A model generated the notes under the pieces. It had not been told where the DNA came from. It saw only the letters and a list, made by a program, of their open reading frames with translations, and did no database searches. The translations under genes and the position numbers were made by a program. DNA of 64,000 nt from Eutreptiella sp. 'Long Island Sound 2002'. Its lineage: Eukaryota > Euglenozoa > Euglenophyceae > Eutreptiales > Eutreptiaceae. This document shows positions 1 to 10,951 of this stretch, one piece after another; positions within the stretch are counted from its first letter, which is position 1; every line of letters starts with the position of its first letter. The stretch covers positions 188,927,885-188,991,884 of the forward strand of contig OZ038379.1 in NCBI GenBank assembly GCA_964036045.1, given 5' to 3'.

Positions 1-575
1 TCCTGACGAGGGGTCAATTTTGGGGATTTTTGAGTTAATTTCAGTTTGGGCTGAAACAGCCCATTTTCAGCTACCAACTCCTGGGTGATAATAGCGGGGC
101 CATATCTCTGGCTCAGAGAGGAGTTGGGACCTGCCGTTAGGGGAGCATAGGCAGCCACTGTCGTTTGGCCATGGAGCCCCTCGGTTCCCAGGAACTCGCC
201 TGTGACTGGGTGGGACACCCCCCCCATTGGCAGGGTTTCAGGATCCGGACTGAGCAGGGCATGGGTTGTGTTTGAGCCCCCGCCCCCACCAGCCACTGAG
301 AGGGTCGGACCTGGGATTGGGATACGAGTTGGGATAGAGTGTCTATTGTCCTGTAATGCCCTTACCCCAGTCCAGTCTTAACCCCATGTGTACATATCCT
401 GATGTGTTGCTGTACATACTTTCGTTCCCTTGTTGCAGAGTGGCAAGGATCCTGAAACGCTTTGTCACATGACACGAGCGTATTGATGCCCTTGTGAGCG
501 TAGTGCTTTGCCTGCCTGCTCACCTGTGCGTGTCACCGCAGCGTCCCGTGGCCGGCCCCCCACGGGAAGGCGTCA
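1..575 (+). repeat. 3' end of a D-family LTR (element D2, rest off the left edge)
   Basis: This stretch matches the last ~575 bp of the two 3-kb LTRs of element D (25150-25729 and 38740-39318) and stops at the same terminal base, ending GCGTCA. Element A's reverse transcriptase frame is open immediately to the right on the minus strand and is cut exactly at 575/576. The most direct reading is that the 3' LTR of a second plus-strand D-family element was inserted in A's pol; its body lies outside the window. The U5-end hairpin (541-572) is kept. A solo LTR is possible, but the left end is not visible. Confidence 0.85.
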
Positions 576-3051
576 GTAGACCCTTCTTAGGGTCATCGCG
601 AATCTGCATGTCCTGTAGGGGCTGCATCTTAGACGCGGCTGGTTTCCACCAGCCGTACCCCACGTCGAAACCCAAATACTCCATCTCCTCTTTCATAAAC
701 TCCCATTTTTCGAGTTTGATTCGGAGATGGTTTTCTTGACAGACAATGAAAAATTCACGAAGGAGAAGGACGTGGTCCTCTTTGGTATTAGTACCCAAAC
801 TCACGTCGTCGATGTGAGCCTCCATTTCTGCACCCCGAGAAATCAACTCTTGTACTAGAGGCCTGCGCCTCAGTATGTATAAAATTTTGTTCATAAGCTC
901 CTGGAAGAGCGCTGGGGCATTAGCCACCCCGAAAGGCATAACCTTCCACTTGAAAACACGACCCTTAGGGGTTATAAAGGCCAACAGCTCCTGAGCTGCG
1001 GCGGGTAGGTCCACCTGCCAGAAACCAGAGCGTTTGTCCATTTTGGTCTTATACCTGCATTTGGCAATACGCTCCAGGGTGTTTTCCATGTTAGGAATAC
1101 TCCCTGAGTGGTTCTGGGTTTTCTTGTTGACCTCACCATAGTCTACAACAAGACGTAGGGCAGTCGACCCTGGTTTAGCAACAAGGAAACAGGGACTGCA
1201 GTGATGGGGATAGTCTGCATGTTTATACTCTTCAACGAGGCCAGCATCAATGCATTCTTGGATCTGGCGCTCGATTTCTTCAACCTGTTCCTGTGGAGCG
1301 GGATAGGGACGACGCCTCACTCGCGTCTTTTCAAATTCTGGTTTCAATTTCAGGTGCACCTGGACCAGTTTTTTACAAGAAAGGGGAGGCGGCAAGGCGC
1401 CGAACACCTCCTCATAGGTTATCAGCAGTTTCTTCAGGCGGGGGTCAAGGTTAAGACTCTCGAGTTTCTGAAGGAAATCCTCCTCAGCATGGAGGTTGCT
1501 TTTTCCATGTTCTTTCTTTTTCTGCCGATCAGCACTTTCGGCAGGCACAGTACCATCGTCCCACTCAGTGGGACATTGCTGCCCGTAGTGTAGAGAATAC
1601 ACTAGAGGTATCTCTGGATCAGGCAGCGTATAGGACTCATCGTCCTCCTCAGACCAGATGGAGGATTTCCAAGTCTGTCTGAGGTATTGCAGCCGCTCTT
1701 GGCGCTCAATACCTTCGGCCTTCAGGTACAACAGCCGCCAGAGTTCTTGAGTGTCATGCTCAGACAATGGCATGTTATTAGCAGCAGGCCGCGCCAGAGC
1801 ATCAGCACTCCGGACCACGGGTTCACCTGTGTGCACAGGCTGCATGTGTAGCACTGGCTTCCCAACAGGGGAAGCGGATTCAGAGGTTGACTCTAGATCT
1901 ACCTCCTCTAGCAACAGCTGGGCTAGGAAAGCATTGTGTTTTAGGTCAACACAGCTGGGATCAACAGAGGGAATAGTGCTGGCGATCTCAGACAGTTGGT
2001 CGTCAGCATCCTCTTTTACAGCTGCAGGTTCCAGATAGTCATCAGGAGACTCAAACCCTGTAAGTGTGGCAAATAGGTGCTCAGGAGATCGATTTTTGAG
2101 ATCATAAAGGGTCAGGCCACGATTTTCGGCCATGACCTCTTTCAGTAGCACCTGGTCTAGGTCACACAGGGGTACAGGATTGAGAGATCCATCGACGATG
2201 GACAGGAAACTGGCCCACTCAGGGGCCTGCATAGCTGTGTCTGAGTCCTCAGGCACATAGATGGGGCCGTCGGGGAGTTGCACTCTTCCCACGGTCATTC
2301 GATCTAGCATACGGCGCCAGTAAGCATGTTCACCAGAGCAACCCCAGTCAGGGGTGCACATAACAACCCTTCCTCCCTCATAAGCGATTTTGGTTAGAAC
2401 CTTCGCGAGCAGGGAGAAGGGAGGGTTAGCATACGCCCGGCCCATTGCTTTCCAGAAGAAACGGAAAGCATTGTTCAGTTGTTTCGAGCAGTACAACTGC
2501 ATGATGTGCTGTTGTTGGCTCGCAAACAATTCCACCTGGATCTCATCCAGGTTTACCTGAAGGGCCGCCAGTCCATTTTCAAGAACGTGACGGGCCAGTT
2601 GATAGTTTTCAGTACGATAGTTCGTCTTGGCTGCGTAGCGCAGCCCAGACTCTTTTCGTCCTGACAGCTCCAAAGGAACGGAGAATAGCCCACTGCCAAA
2701 GTCGCAGTGCAAAGAATAGGGACGCTGTAGGGACAGCATTTTTACCTGGGGGTTTCTTCGTAGAAAGTCGGTGCCAATGACGATGTCAAAGGCGTCAGTG
2801 TCCAACACTCTGCAGTGTTGGGTCACGGTTTCGTCGCCCAGACATATAGTCACATCGACCCCCCCCAAGGAATGGATGGTACGCCCATCCCCTACTCTTA
2901 TGGCCACGGTCTTAGTTTTCCTGAAAGTCTTAAGCAGGCGCCGGGCCACTATGGAAAGTGTTGCACCGGTATCAAGCACCGCTCGAAAAACCTGATCCCC
3001 GATTTTCACGAGGATCCAGAAAACCAAGTCCTCCTCTTCGGAGCCGCCCCC
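576..3051 (-). CDS. pol: Element A pol, truncated: retropepsin, Dam-like domain, reverse transcriptase
   Basis: Partial polyprotein of ~825 codons, same frame as gag after the UAG at 3052-3054. An aspartic protease begins almost at once (LDTGATLS, near 2960-2990) with a later IGTDFL segment. A Dam-like methyltransferase module follows, with the motif-IV tetrapeptide NPPF at 2416-2427 preceded by a VELFAS segment and followed by a VVMCTPDW strand. After an acidic linker comes a Ty3-type RT (LVVDY, MDKRSGFWQVDL, MPFGVANAPALF). The RT catalytic box reads HIDD at 805-816, with His where Tyr or Phe is usual. The frame ends at the D-family LTR junction, so RNase H and integrase are missing here. 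An inactive relic. Confidence 0.85.
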
Positions 3052-3054
3052 CTA
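3040..3054 (-). promoter_or_regulatory. Element A gag/pol readthrough site (UAG GGG GGC)
   Basis: Gag ends GAT GAG GAA UAG and the next codons are GGG GGC GGC, in frame with pol. UAG followed by GGR and a G-rich codon is the context known from gammaretroviral gag-pol readthrough. I saw no clear downstream pseudoknot here. Confidence 0.5.
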
Positions 3055-3864
3055 TTCCTCATCAGGGAACTTCACATCCACCCCTGCAGCCATGAGTGAC
3101 TTGGCCATCCAGGCCAAGCGCCTCTTCTTGGAATTATTCCCCTCAGGGGTAGCGTTATCCCCTTGGGGGCGTTTCTTGGGGTCACCTGTGGCTGGAGCGA
3201 GTGTAGCAGCAGGAGTGGGTGTAGCAACGGGCGCTGATGAGCGCCTCTGGGGGTTAGGGGGTCCAGTTTTGCCACCCCCCTTGCCACCTCCTTTACCACC
3301 TTTATCCCCGTTCGGGGGATTTCTGGCGGGCGTCTGGATCTTCTGGCGCTCCGCCTCCTGACGCTTGAGTTTGTCACTCTCGCGTTTCTTGATGTGGCAT
3401 TCGTCCTCCTAGTGACGACGTTTGCCACAGTAACCACAGGTGATGGTACACCTGAAATGGTCCTGATGGGTCACAGCTTTCCCATCTTTGATATGCTGCT
3501 GACGTTTCATCTGCAGCATACAGCCACTGCGGAGATCGCAGTCAGAGGCATGACAAGGTCCCCCCTTGTCATTGACAGGTCGGCAGCTTAACAGGGGGGG
3601 TGTACCTGCATCAGGTTTAACCTCGTTCATGGCACGTAGGTTGCCCCTCCCTTTACCACCTCCCTGGTTGGTGTTAGTGGCATTTTTATGCCCCTTCCCT
3701 TCGCCACGTTCGGGGGTAGGGGTACCACCTCGTCCCAAATGCTTCTTGAGGAATTTCTCCATGTGGGAGTCATTCTCTCTCTCAAGAGCTAGCTCAATCA
3801 AGAGATCCACCAGTTCATTGTACGAGTGGGTCCTGCTTCTCCTCTCAGAGGTGGAGCGGCAATC
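3052..3864 (-). CDS. gag: Element A gag, 3' segment (zinc-knuckle nucleocapsid, basic tail)
   Basis: Continuation of the capsid frame that enters across element B. It holds a helical segment (VDLLIELALEREND), a Cys/His-rich part (CRPVNDKGGPCHASDC) and a retroviral-type zinc knuckle, CGYCGKRRH-x-EDEC, which fits CX2CX4HX4C. The residue after the knuckle His is a UAG (3409-3411), so the knuckle is interrupted by a nonsense codon. A Gly/Lys/Pro-rich basic tail with KKRRLAWMAKS follows, ending FPDEE before the UAG at 3052-3054. That second UAG is followed by GGG GGC and an open in-frame pol, so I take it as the real gag terminus and the first as decay. Confidence 0.75.
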
Positions 3865-4344
3865 TGTAACCGCTGCATAGTGGTTGATCTTTGTTGTAAC
3901 TGCGAAGCCTGTAGCCTTGATGCCCCAGGGGTCGTAACGCCCGACACTGCCCCTGATATCTCCGAGCCCACATAACCCTCTTCAGACCCATATCCAGCCT
4001 CCGGGAGCGACATATGCGAAGCACTTGTAAGTCCTTTGAACTCCATGGTGGAATATGAAGAGTACGAAACCCCGGTCTACAAAAATGAAGCAGACATAGA
4101 ATCTCAATGCGCATTCATCGCACATAACAACACAACGCGAAATCATTCGAAATAATTTAAATAAATCCGATTGGGAAATCACGAAAGACAAATGCGACTC
4201 GACGCGCGCTCACAGGGGACATCTGGCGGCGAACGGAAAACATGAAATGAAGCGGAAAATTTACTGCACTAATGTACATCTGAGAATCATTGAAATTCTG
4301 ATCACATCAGTGTATAATTGAGTGCTGTCACTGCTGCCGTTACA
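3865..4344 (-). repeat. Element B 3' LTR (480 bp)
   Basis: Matches 53269-53748 over its full 480 bp with about ten differences by eye. On the minus strand it runs TGTAACGG...GGTTACA. It is flanked on its outer side by CAATC (3860-3864), repeated at 53749-53753. A PPT abuts its 5' side. It contains the LTR-borne start of the B gag frame (ATG at 4046 on the minus strand, in a CCACCATGG context). Confidence 0.95.
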
Positions 4345-4374
4345 CTCCCCCTCTGAAAACATACGCCAGTATGT
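4345..4374 (-). promoter_or_regulatory. Element B polypurine tract and preceding hairpin
   Basis: Reading the minus strand, ACATAC-TGGC-GTATGT (4359-4374) forms a 6-bp stem with a 4-nt loop, followed by the purine run GAGGGGGAG (4345-4353) directly against the LTR. The PPT primes plus-strand DNA synthesis. The hairpin sits at the same place in C, E and G with different but compensating stem bases. Confidence 0.75.
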
Positions 4375-5690
4375 CAGGCTGGGTCAAGTGAAGTGAACGA
4401 AACGGCGAAAGTGACCACAAACCGACCAATCTAAGGCAAAATGTGTGAAATTGAGCTGAATTGAGCAAAATTGTGCTGAGATCTGTGCTTCGCGATGGCC
4501 ATCGACTTGAATGAAACACATAGGTAACTTAGGGCACACAGAAAAAGCTTCGTTCAAGCTCGAAAATTCGAAAATTGAAAGTCTGAGTGAAGAATGTACA
4601 TGATGATCCATGATCCATGATTCATGATGAAATCAGGATCTGACATCCCACTGCCAGAAAACAGAAAACGAACGTCGCCATGTCGTCGAGCGTCAAAAAA
4701 ATAGGGTATCTCTTCATGGAGTCCAAGATGTGTGAAACTGGCTGGTGTCATTTGCAGTCATGAGACCAGATGCCAGATTATGGTACAAAATGTGCCTGAA
4801 TTGAGACCAAAATCAGTGAATCGCACACGGATCGAGGGTGGCGAAATCTGCAGCCAGCCAATATAGGTCCAAATCAGTGTCGAAAGACTCTGTGTGTAGT
4901 GCTGAACAGAAATCCAGTTCTCATTCATAGCCAATCCAGGTCAAATCCTCATGATGATGATGAATCCCATGATGGAAATCCAATCATTTAAAGTAATGAT
5001 AGCCAAGAAAACCCAGTGAGGGCTACCAAACTGTCAGTATTGTTCCCAGGGCTTCATGTTTAATCCAGTATGAGCCAGAAGGGGTAATTGACTCGTTATA
5101 GTCCCAGAATGTATAAGCATCCAATGCTTGGTACTGGGAATTTGCCCAAATTGAGCTGATTCTGAGGGGGATTCCAACACAATCCACAGATGAACAGCGA
5201 GTCGACACAAGTAAGAACACCATCGTCGTCACTTGGTCTATATAAGCCCTTTGACAGTGGTCGTTTGGAAGAGAAACCAACTGTCTCAATGTAAGAGCTG
5301 ATGGAAATCACATTCTGAGCAGATCCGTCAAACACATGAAATGGATCAGACTCAGTCATGTGCCAGAATCTCTGTAATGAGCACGAACTCGAACGAGTCC
5401 TTCCCAAGGCGAGTAGAGGGGTCCAGTCGACAGCTAAACACGAGAGTGTCGTCGTGGTTGAGGATAGTGGCCTTTCGGATCTTCGGATTGGAATCATCTA
5501 CATTGAAGCACATGATTCACATGATGACCATGATGAGAATGAAAGGATGGAATGACCAGGATGACCCCAGAATGTCCCATCATCTGTTCGTCGAACCACA
5601 TAGACGATGCGTCTGGACTGTTATGTCCCCATGCCAAGGGTATATGTCGACCGTAAACCTCTTCGAAAGTTTCGGCCACCCAAATTCTGA
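4375..5690 (-). other. Element B 3' untranslated region
   Basis: About 1.3 kb between the pol stop and the PPT. No long open frame, no match to the other elements' untranslated regions that I could see, and no tRNA-like or terminal-repeat structure. It contains several ATGATG/CATGAT-rich patches (4600-4640, 4940-4980, 5500-5540). I see no gene in it. Confidence 0.7.
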
Positions 5691-8600
5691 TCAGATCTTG
5701 TCTGGGATGGATGATGCCACGATTGGAGCTTCTTCTTGTGCTTGTAAGTCTTCCTTGGTGACACAATCCTTGATCAGCGAGAGCTCCTTGTCAATCTCAG
5801 GGTGTTTCTTCAGGAACTTGATGAAAGTGTCCGTATACCCATGGATAAAACTTGAAGCTGGCTCCCATTTGTCTTCTTCTGGATCGAATCCTTTCCATCT
5901 GCACAGAAAGTACCACTTGTTCCGAGCATTCTTCTTGTAATCAAGAATCTTCTCCAACTCGAAACTGCTTGTGACCATCTTCCTGTCGCTCAGGTACTTC
6001 GAAGTCCAATAGAGGGGCTTGAACCTTTCTTTGGGGCAGGGTACTTCGGCCTTCAAACGATCTCGATGTACTTCTTGATGCCTGCCTGGCTCAATCTGAA
6101 TTTTGAATGTAGTCTCACTTAGTTGACCACTGACTTGGAATGGGCCATCCCACAAAGGTAACAATTTGTTGTCGTCCTTCAGGGTCTCGTCTGACTTACG
6201 AAGCCAAACTTGCTGGCCTTTCTCGAAGGGCTTTCCTTGCGTTCTTGACTTATTTTTGAAATTCAACCAATCTGCTTGACTTTCCACTTTGGCTTGGATC
6301 CACTTGGCTTCTAAATCCTTGATCCTGTCAAACCATTGCGAGGCGTCGTAGCACTGCCTTGGATGATACATCACTGGTCCTGGACCCATCTTCTCGCGAC
6401 CAAAAACCAGCTCATTCGGACTTAATCCAGTGTAATTCTTGGTGCGATGGTATCTTCTCAAGACACAGTAAATTGTCTCCAACCAATTGTAGTCTTTTTC
6501 AGTTGCCAGAAATTTTCTCAGAATGGAGATAAGAATTCTTCCAGCGCGTTCAGTTCAGCAGGGAGAGCTCGATGGTCGTAGACTCGGGCACGAAGATGAT
6601 GAACTCCCAATAGGGCACACATGTTGTCCCACCAAGTCCCAATGAACTCCTTCCCACTGTCCGTCAGAATTTCACTGGGTACATCCCAGTTACTCATCCA
6701 CTGACTTGCAGTCCACTTGGCAGCCATTTCAGAGGTGAGATGCTTCGTGTTGCAAGGGAGGACTTGGATGTAGCCACTGTGGCGGTCTTGAATTAACAAA
6801 ACCCCATCGATAGGCTTCCTCGTGTAGAGACATTCCTCTTGGATTTGTCCCAACTCGAAGACATCCGCCGTCACCTTGTCGAACAACCTCTCAGGAATTG
6901 GTAATCCCTTCAGTAGTCCTTCTGCCTTTTGATTCTTGGGGATGGTCGCCTGACATTGCTTGCATCCTTTGGCAACTCGTTCACAGGCACTCTTGAGGTC
7001 CCTTGTGTACACTCTGTGGCGTAGCTCCTGCTCCAGCACACGAGAATGTGTGTGGGCTGTCTCATTCCGATGCCAATGTTTGACATATTGGTCAATCAGA
7101 CAATCAGGAGCCCAAATCCGTCCTTGCCAAAATAACTTGTCGCCTTGGATTTTGAAATCAGACGTCTCTTCAGAGTCGTAAGGCTTGTCCCCTTTCAACT
7201 GGTGGTATACAGACCCAAAGAACCTGTCCTCCTTGTACATCTTCGTCCAACCCACATAGAGGAAGGAAGTTTCCTTGTCCTTTTGTTGTGGAGGGAGCGT
7301 GGATTTCGCTTTGGATCTCGTCGTAGGAAACACATTCAGGAGTGGCAGCGACAACTCAGAGTCAGAGTTAACTCCTGCAGTCTGATCTGCCTTGGTAATC
7401 TCCTTGCATCTGACCAAATCCACCTTCATCCGATTTTTAATCGAACATTGGAGACAATGTTTCTTGATCAGTGCTTGTTCCTCCTTGTCGAACTCGATCA
7501 CTTCAGCTTTATCCGTCGCTGTCCCACGAAAACTCACTTCAGAGTAAGCCTCTGAGGCTGGGTAGGCCCAGCGACTCAGGGCGTCCGCCACTGTATTGTA
7601 GCGACCCGGAATGTAAGTCACATGGAGGTCAAATCTGCTGAGAGTTTCATGCCAACGGCCTCTTCTCCCAGCTGGTCCACCAGGGGTATCCACATGTTCT
7701 GTCCTCCAGCTCTCCAGTGACTTGTGGTCAGTCAGTACCTCAACGCGATGGCCCAAGATCCAACCCTCATAACGGCGTAAGGCACAAAGGATTGCGTAGG
7801 CTTCTTGTTCCCTTGGACTCCAATTTCGCTGCCTTGTTGTAAGCTTGCGAGACCAGAAAGCCAGGGGATGATGGTGACCTTCGTCATCGACTTGTTCGAT
7901 CGTAGCACCAATGGCGTAACGACTGGCGTCTGTACGAATATAAAAAGGTCTTCCATCCAACCACGGAGTCTTTAATGTAACCACATTTGCCAGTGCTTCC
8001 TTGAGACCAGTAAAAGCCTCTTCACATTCTTGCGTCCACTTGAGCTTGACTTGAGATCCCTTGTTTCCTTCTATTTTACCAACCTTCAGTAGCTCTGTCA
8101 ATGGACCAGAGAACTTGGCGTAGAGAGGAAGGAACTCGTGGTAGTAATTGCAGCAGCCTAAAAAGGCACGAAGCTGCGTGATGGTTTTAGGCCTTTCCCA
8201 TAGCTGCAGGGCAGCCATTTTTCCTGGGGCTGGTCTTCTTGTCCCATCTTCCAAGACAGAGCCACAAAATTCCACACTCTGGAGGAACATCTTGCCCTTC
8301 TTGGGTCCACACACGAGCTTCTCTTGTCGAAGCACTTCGAGACCTTTTCGAACTTGTTCTTCGTGCAACTTCAGGCAATCATCAAAGTTTTTTCCCAACG
8401 GCGTGGCAATCAGAAGGTCGTCAATGTAGATGCTGCAGAATTCTTGTAAATCCAGAGACTCGTGCTTCTGAAATAAAATAGTCTCCATCATCTTCTGGAA
8501 CATCGACGGCGCATTCTTCAGACCCATCGGCAGTACAGTCCACTGGACAGTGCCACAGCCTGTGCACATTGCCGTCAAATGCCTATCCTCCCTTCGAAGG

Positions 8601-10389
8601 GGCATCTGATGAAAGCCATGGCGCAAATCCAACACAGTAAAGAGCTTGCCTTTGGCTCTCGCGGCGATCTCTTTCTCGATCAAAGGAAGAGGATGCGCGT
8701 CTGGTACTGTGGCGGCATTCAGGGCTCTGTAATCCACCACTAGACGCCAAGCATCTATGCTGGATTGGTCAGCAGGTGGGGGTTTTGGCACAGTAAATGG
8801 TGCTGAACACCACTCAGAACTCATGCAGCCCTCCAACCAACCGAACTCATAGAGATTGCGCTCAATAATCTTTCGCAGGGCATCTGCTTTGGTGCCTTGG
8901 AGATAGAATGGACGCTGTTTGTGCACCTTTGAGCCTTCGATTATGTCAATCTTGGCTTCCCCATTTTCACATGGAATTGGGGGGTTTTTCCACAACTTCC
9001 CACTCAGCACGTCATCTTGATAATCTTCGAACACTGCGTCCCTTCTTGCAGATATCTTGTCTCCGTCGACCTGATTCCCACATTTAATCACCGACATTAT
9101 GTCCACCAATTTGCGAATTGTTGGTCGTGGTCTCATGTTCTTGGCCACTTCATTCCAAACTTCTTCGTCGCATTGTTGGCGGATGAAGCTCACCTGAGCT
9201 CGCTCCTCCGTGGGATCCCACCAATGAAAGGGGTCCACGAATGTCTTGAAGGGATGGTCCGACGAATTCAGCTTCATTCCTGTCAATTCAGGCAAGATTC
9301 TTGGAGATTTGTCATCATTCTTGCTTGAAATCTTGACTTTTTTGGCTTGATTCTTGTCTGATGGGGACAAATTGTAATGGATGGAGGCGTTCTCTTGAGA
9401 GACGCCGATTGTCCTTCCCTCCTTCCGCGACGATACGTCGGGATTTCGCTCTCGATCGTCTTCATCCACCTCAATTTCGTCGATTCTTGAGGAATTTGAA
9501 ATGACCTCTTCTGTTCCCATTTCACTGCCATCTTGCCAATAATCTCCCAGATTCCCGTCAACTAAGCACGCCAACGTGCTCCACGAAAGCTGTGGCAAAG
9601 GCTTGCCATTGTCTTCGCAATACAGCTTCACTCCCTTGTGAGGTAGCTCGACAATGTCGATGGAAATGTCCATAATGTCCTTGAACCACTCTTGTCTTGG
9701 CCAATTGGGGACAATAAAAATCGCCTTTGGGCCGGAATCCTTCAGCTTCTGCACCACACGAGGGAAAACGTCGAAGGGCGGATTGATCCACAAAGGTTCA
9801 GACCAGTCCTCACTCCAGGCATCGTCGTAGAACTTCGGAAATCTTTTATTCTTCTTGTTTGCAAAGGCATCAACTTGAGGACGAAAATTGTGGTTCCTTT
9901 CGAAATAATCCACCAAAATGTCCCGCCATTTGTCGACTACACGATAGCAAAGTGACTTCCACTTCTTGCTGTTCAACGAATCCACCTTTCCTTCGTCGAA
10001 TTCTTCTTGATTCCCTGTCCATTCCTGCCCATCTTGCTGAAAATGCAGCTTGTTTCTCTCCTTGAATTGGTGGATACTCTTGGTATATGGGTGCAGATAA
10101 TACAAGTCAGACGGGTCGCTGGTCGACGGATCCTGGAGGAAGCACGTCCTGTGTCCCATGGGCGACACACGATGAGCGTGAAGCCATGGTTGACCCAAGA
10201 ATAAATCGTACTTTATGCTGGCCTCATAGAATTTTCCAGAAAACCACTCCTCCGTGACCGTCTCTTCCACGCTCCACACAGATTGTTTCACCAATCTGAC
10301 CGCCAATTCTGCTTCTCTGTCGCCACCGTCAAGGCGATGTCCGCTGACTCCCTCCAGCTGGACAGGTGTCGAGGACATCTTCGTCTCAT
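5691..10389 (-). CDS. pol: Element B pol, main segment (Dam-like, RT, RNase H, integrase, chromodomain), frameshifted
   Basis: Continues the protease frame from 22386-22673, interrupted by element C. In order: end of protease (DLFLGQPWL); Dam-like module with NPPF at about 9773-9784 and IFIVPNWPRQEWF after it; RT with YIDD near 8423-8434; RNase H (RTDASRYAIGA, REQEAYAI, TDHKSLE, ADALSRWAYP); integrase zinc finger (HWHRNETAHTH...CKQC) and DDE core (TADVFELG, LTDSGKEF, Glu after HRALP). A 5-bp tandem duplication (TTCAGTTCAG, 6549-6558) shifts the frame just before the catalytic Glu; the other frame then carries the end of integrase, a GPFQV segment and a chromodomain (CRWKGFDPEEDKWEP) to a UGA at 5691. 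Otherwise well preserved but not translatable as one protein. Confidence 0.88.
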
Positions 10390-10921
10390 TGAAAGTGCTG
10401 CCCTGGGTCGTTGTGGGTGCCGGAGGGCTCGGGGCCGGCAAGACCAGTGGGGCAGGCACGCGAGGAGTCTCCCTGGATGTTGTTATTGGGGGTAGAACCG
10501 GATACTCGGACACCAACAGAGGCGAGAGCAGCGACAACAGAAGCAAGGTCCATGCTGATTGTTATCCGGCAGAAAATCCCAGTCTATGAAGAAAATTGAG
10601 GGGAATTATTCTAAATACATCTGAGTGTCCAAAACTGTCTGAAAAGATTTAAATAATCCATTTATGTAAAAAGGTTTGGCCGATCTGGCCCGCGAGCGCG
10701 CGTCAGCGGCAAATGGCGATTCCAGCTAAAATAGCGGAACGCGGCGGATTTACGGGAAATGGACCGCGGAATCAAATCCGGCATATCAGAAATATATAGG
10801 AAATATCCTGTGACTGAGCTGCGAGGCGGCAATTCCGCCGAAGCAAAGAAAATGACCAAAATGTAGCCAATCTGGGCAGAATGTCTGAAAATCTGAGCAG
10901 ATGGGGCTAGCCGCACTTACA
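10390..10921 (-). repeat. Element C 3' LTR (532 bp)
   Basis: Minus strand TGTAAGTGCGGC...GCAGCACTTTCA; same length as and almost identical to 21854-22385. Its gag-leader frame (ATG at about 10553 on the minus strand) has CGA where the 5' LTR has UGA, so the intact version of the leader is kept in this copy. Confidence 0.97.
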
Positions 10922-10951
10922 CTCCCCCTCCAAAAACACACTAGGGTGTGT
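10922..10951 (-). promoter_or_regulatory. Element C polypurine tract and preceding hairpin
   Basis: Minus strand: ACACAC-CCTA-GTGTGT (10936-10951) then a short T-rich spacer and the PPT GGAGGGGGAG (10922-10931) against the LTR. A second inverted repeat, CTACGT...ACGTAG, lies just upstream near 10954-10974. Confidence 0.75.

Larger units (their letters stand above)
576..3864 (-). mobile_element. Element A, left segment (Ty3/gypsy: gag 3' part, protease, Dam-like, RT)
   Basis: Minus-strand LTR retrotransposon. The gag reading frame enters from 53749 and above, is broken by element B (TSD CAATC at 3860-3864 and 53749-53753), resumes at 3864 and runs into pol, which is then truncated by the D-family LTR at 575. 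RNase H, integrase and the 3' LTR would lie left of the window. A is the outermost and therefore oldest of the nested set and belongs to a lineage distinct from B, C, E and D by its gag and RT sequence. Confidence 0.85.

Noticed and set aside
541-575. Helitron 3' end (hairpin close to a terminus)
   Set aside because: The hairpin is the tip of an LTR with TG...CA ends, a partner LTR, a PPT and a TSD. There is no CTRR end.
1201-1593. Open frames on the strand opposite to pol, here and throughout the other elements
   Set aside because: They shadow conserved pol or gag sequence and show no recognisable domains or conservation of their own.
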